Positions 6,501 through 7,159 of a stretch of DNA of 7,159 nucleotides are shown one piece after another. The position numbers and the translations under genes are program-made. Under the pieces are notes generated by a model. That model saw nothing but the letters and a program-made list of their open reading frames with translations. It had not been told where the DNA came from and did not search any database. This DNA is from Anaerolineaceae bacterium (lineage in GTDB: Bacteria; Chloroflexota; Anaerolineae; Anaerolineales; Anaerolineaceae), in contig DLXG01000066.1 in NCBI GenBank assembly GCA_003448875.1, positions 1 to 7,159 on the forward strand. Reading direction: 5' to 3'. Every line of letters starts with the position of its first letter. Within the stretch, counting starts at the first letter, position 1.

Positions 6501-7159
6501 GCGCCCGTGGCGGTTCTGGATCTTTAGCGGATTGACGGCTTACCTGCTGGCCGTGGTATTGTTGAATGTTTCACTGGGTGTCGAAATTGCCTTTTATGCC
6601 CTGACGCTGGCGGTGTGGTGTCTGATTTTACTGTTGCGACCGGGTCAGCCGGACGCAAAGCGGGCAGTTTTGTTTCTAATCGGCACCGGAGTTACACTGA
6701 CCTTGATGGTTGAAGTAATTGTGCTGGTGGGTGATATTGGCCGGATGAACACCGTCTTTAAGTTTTATTTGCAGGCCTGGAATTTGCTGGCGATTGGATC
6801 GGCTGCGGCGGCGGGTTGGTTGCTGCCGGCCGTGGAGCGGGAATGGAAATCCGGTTGGAAACCATTGTGGCAATTTGCCCTGAGCGCTTTGCTGGTTGCC
6901 GCATTGTTGTACCCATTAATGGCAGGTGCGGCAAAAGTTCGCGACCGGATGAGCAGCATTGCCCCACATGGTCTGGACGGGATGGCCTTTATGCGGACTG
7001 CAGAGTATTCCGACCAGGGGCGAATGATGGATTTGAGTCAGGATTACCGGGCAATTCGCTGGATGCAGGAAAATGTGAAAGGTTCTCCGGTCATTGTAGA
7101 AGCCAATACGCCCCTGTATCGGTGGGGATCGCGTTTTTCAATATATACCGGCTTGCCCC
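2155..7159 (+). CDS. Giant fusion: PMT_2-like module, duplicated beta-domain and DUF2298 (Chlor_Arch_YYY) module; 3'-partial
   Basis: This is a very large polytopic membrane protein, open for 1,668 codons and cut by the window end. The ATG at 2155 is the first start after an in-frame TGA at 2146-2148, so the start is well fixed. Residues ~1-452 form a GT39/PMT_2-like membrane module with an H-P-D-E-R motif (54-58) in the first loop and R-Y-Q-L-P-I-Y-P (393-400). Residues ~453-945 are soluble and probably extracytoplasmic. They contain two copies of a beta-rich domain (about 511-590 and 637-722) and then a segment ending in Y-D-H-P-K-V (874-879). From ~948 onward is a DUF2298 module with N-P-D-L-W-H-P (1068-1074), N-Y-Y-Y-Y-G (1109-1114), D-P-H-A-H (1273-1277), R-P-T-N-T-W-D (1327-1333) and G-D-I-G-R-M-N-T-V-F-K-F-Y (1526-1538). 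The likely role is surface glycosylation with polyprenyl-linked sugars, by inference. The reaction of DUF2298 is not known to me. The sequence resembles family ends at the cut, so I guess at least tens of residues are missing. Confidence 0.9.
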   Translation, partial: MTEGVSTTKKVQSRLIVGTVRLSWLLDVVLFGVLLVGLFLRFNGLDWGQGQFLHPDERFLVWVTADLKPVHSLAEYFDTAASTLNPHNVGHRFFVYGTLPVLLTRYLSEWVYSGSGWEQVLAVGRSLSAFFDLLTVLLVFLIGERLWGKVTGILGAAFSALAVLQIQQAHFYTTDSFATFFSTLAVYFAVRLATLKEKPVQLLPPARWWKKKDWRIYAICAAFGAAAGLAAASKIHVGVVALLLPAVLFWKSIKGEGKSFSSVTLLIGLLTGGLSAFLIFRLFQPYAFQGPQIWNILPNPLWVENLKSLLAQTGGDVDFPPALQWARRPITFSFENMVMWGMGLPMGIIAWVGMLWMGWQMIKNRFAQPFTAVWVWTMFFFIWQSLQGNPTMRYQLPIYPILAMAAGWTLSSLWDKANQATTKIGGKARIGRWGVIGLSVLVLGLTAGWAIAFDGIYTRPVTRVEASRWIYQNVPGAVNVSIRTPTQEVHQPLAFNSLVVLQRNEPLHTSFRALQSGTITEVYLDSIHDLTLNENPKTLFVSIQESGNPNAARGLGTLIQTFEDKQPGPHRVVLDFPLVVEAGKLYTLSVRFDGAETALSLQGAGAVIILSDDGTFKQLLPDWTEALRPNRPLEITFQPFQSGSLSEIAFYRLVDRAAVAGTKTLQVEVYDRSVAGQPLRSMTFSDDFVPEGLDGRGERVSFILNPPIEVMAGHTYAIQMELVEGEAEIAFYPASGVNETAWDDGLPLRLDGYDPYGGIYPRDLNLDLYADDNVEKRERMIDLLNRADYIYISSNRQWGTTTRLPERYPLTTAYYRYLLGCPPEKEILWCYRVAQPGMFEGQLGFELVAVFQSNPKLGGVEINTQFAEEAFTVYDHPKVFIFKKSDEYNPLQTARLLKGVNLSGVIHLLPGRAPSYPADLMLPDHLLARQRSGGTWAELFDSNGALNRFPLLGWLVWYLVISLLGWLVYPILRIAMMGLPDRGYPLSKIAGLLFLSWGVWLAGSYGIPFERTTITIVFVILALVGGAAAFWQRQSLIEEIRERKQYYLRVELIGLAFFVFFSLIRIGNPDLWHPAFGGEKPMDFAYFNAVLKSTIFPPYNPWFSGGYINYYYYGFVLVGVPTKWLGIVPSIAYNLILPTMFAVFALGAFSAGWNIAAHFHKEVNHSADGKAGWTLLGKPLWVGLASAIAALILGNLGTARMIWHGLMRLAMSGSSLEEANFFLKLSWTVQGLTRFLGGARLPYSTGDWYWIPSRALPGEAITEFPFFTFLYADPHAHLFALPLTMLALGWCLSIVFGKWRWGFSHRQSVVAFLLTMLTGGLIIGVLRPTNTWDMPTYLGLGISALFYSAFRYGYDRDAHPGGVTHWLKRLLMALGASGLLTGLSFLLFAPYSQWYAQGYGSVQLWEGSRSPVASYLTHWGLFFFVIASWLIYETINWMANTPLSALQKLRPWRFWIFSGLTAYLLAVVLLNVSLGVEIAFYALTLAVWCLILLLRPGQPDAKRAVLFLIGTGVTLTLMVEVIVLVGDIGRMNTVFKFYLQAWNLLAIGSAAAAGWLLPAVEREWKSGWKPLWQFALSALLVAALLYPLMAGAAKVRDRMSSIAPHGLDGMAFMRTAEYSDQGRMMDLSQDYRAIRWMQENVKGSPVIVEANTPLYRWGSRFSIYTGLP
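3685..3912 (+). repeat. Beta-rich domain, copy 1 of a tandem protein repeat
   Basis: Residues 511-586 of the fusion protein. The anchor positions are F511-x3-Q-S-G (515-517), then T-I-T-E-V (518-522), K-T-L-F-V-S-I (537-543), R-V-V-L (571-574) and E-A-G-K-L-Y (581-586). The alternation of hydrophobic and polar residues suggests a beta-sandwich. It matches copy 2 at a constant offset of 126 residues for the first two blocks, growing to 128 and then 130 at the later blocks through small insertions. The similarity is at protein level; the DNA copies have diverged, so the duplication is old. Confidence 0.7.
4063..4302 (+). repeat. Beta-rich domain, copy 2 of a tandem protein repeat
   Basis: Residues 637-716 of the fusion protein, aligning with copy 1. 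The anchors are F637-x3-Q-S-G (641-643), S-L-S-E-I (644-648), K-T-L-Q-V-E-V (663-669), R-V-S-F (699-702) and A-G-H-T-Y (712-716). Beyond the shared part, this copy runs into I-A-F-Y-P-A-S-G and the W-D-D-G-L-P-L-R-L-D-G-Y stretch (742-753), which has no obvious partner after copy 1. Confidence 0.7.
4996..7159 (+). other. DUF2298 / Chlor_Arch_YYY membrane domain (cut by window end)
   Basis: This domain has about fifteen hydrophobic segments from residue 948 onward (for example 948-972, 985-1004, 1010-1030, 1046-1065, 1127-1150, 1180-1198, 1307-1327, 1366-1392, 1412-1434, 1453-1473, 1503-1524, 1570-1592). Diagnostic blocks are L-P-D-R-G-Y-P-L (979-986), N-P-D-L-W-H-P (1068-1074), G-G-E-K-P-M-D-F (1077-1084), the tyrosine run at 1110-1113, D-W-Y-W-I-P-S-R (1247-1254), D-P-H-A-H (1273-1277), P-Y-S-Q-W-Y (1390-1395) and the strongly conserved G-D-I-G-R-M-N block (1526-1532). 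The family's biochemical function is not known to me. The fold is probably GT-C-like, judging from a large acidic and aromatic first loop followed by many helices, and this is inference. A soluble tail begins near 1595 and is cut off. Confidence 0.85.

Noticed and set aside
6676..6967. Cluster of minus-strand frames near the right end
   Set aside because: They are antisense to the most conserved DUF2298 block (G-D-I-G-R-M-N) and its following helices. Their proline- and arginine-rich translations are typical of antisense to hydrophobic coding sequence.

Overview
The window is coding from edge to edge and holds two large membrane-protein genes on the + strand. Neither is seen whole. The first reads open through the left edge, and the second runs off the right edge. 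There are no RNA genes, mobile elements, CRISPR arrays, promoters or terminators that I can support, and no gene-free stretch of any size. The protein families point to a Chloroflexota bacterium, probably Anaerolineae-like. The second protein ends in the DUF2298 / 'Chlor_Arch_YYY' membrane domain, known mainly from Chloroflexi and archaea. The first resembles the multi-spanning glycosyltransferase-39-like proteins common in that phylum. This placement rests on remembered family signatures, not on a search.

Layout: gene 1 (2-2158; first internal start candidate GTG at 71) is a GT-C/PMT-like membrane protein with about 15 hydrophobic segments and a short soluble C-terminal domain. Its stop overlaps the ATG of gene 2 (2155) in an ATGA junction, so the two are almost certainly one operon. 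Gene 2 is open for 1,668 codons with no stop. It encodes an N-terminal GT39/PMT_2-like membrane module (residues ~1-452), a soluble region of about 490 residues (~453-945), and a DUF2298 module (~948 to the window end). The soluble region contains a tandemly duplicated beta-rich domain.

The likely joint role is transfer of sugars from polyprenyl-phosphate carriers to a surface acceptor on the outer face of the cytoplasmic membrane. This is inference from the GT-C-like architecture; the DUF2298 reaction is not known to me, and no donor or acceptor can be read from the sequence. The most notable object is the gene 2 product: two polytopic, probably GT-C-type modules in one chain, joined by an exported duplicated beta-domain that seems to be inserted into the soluble domain of the first module.
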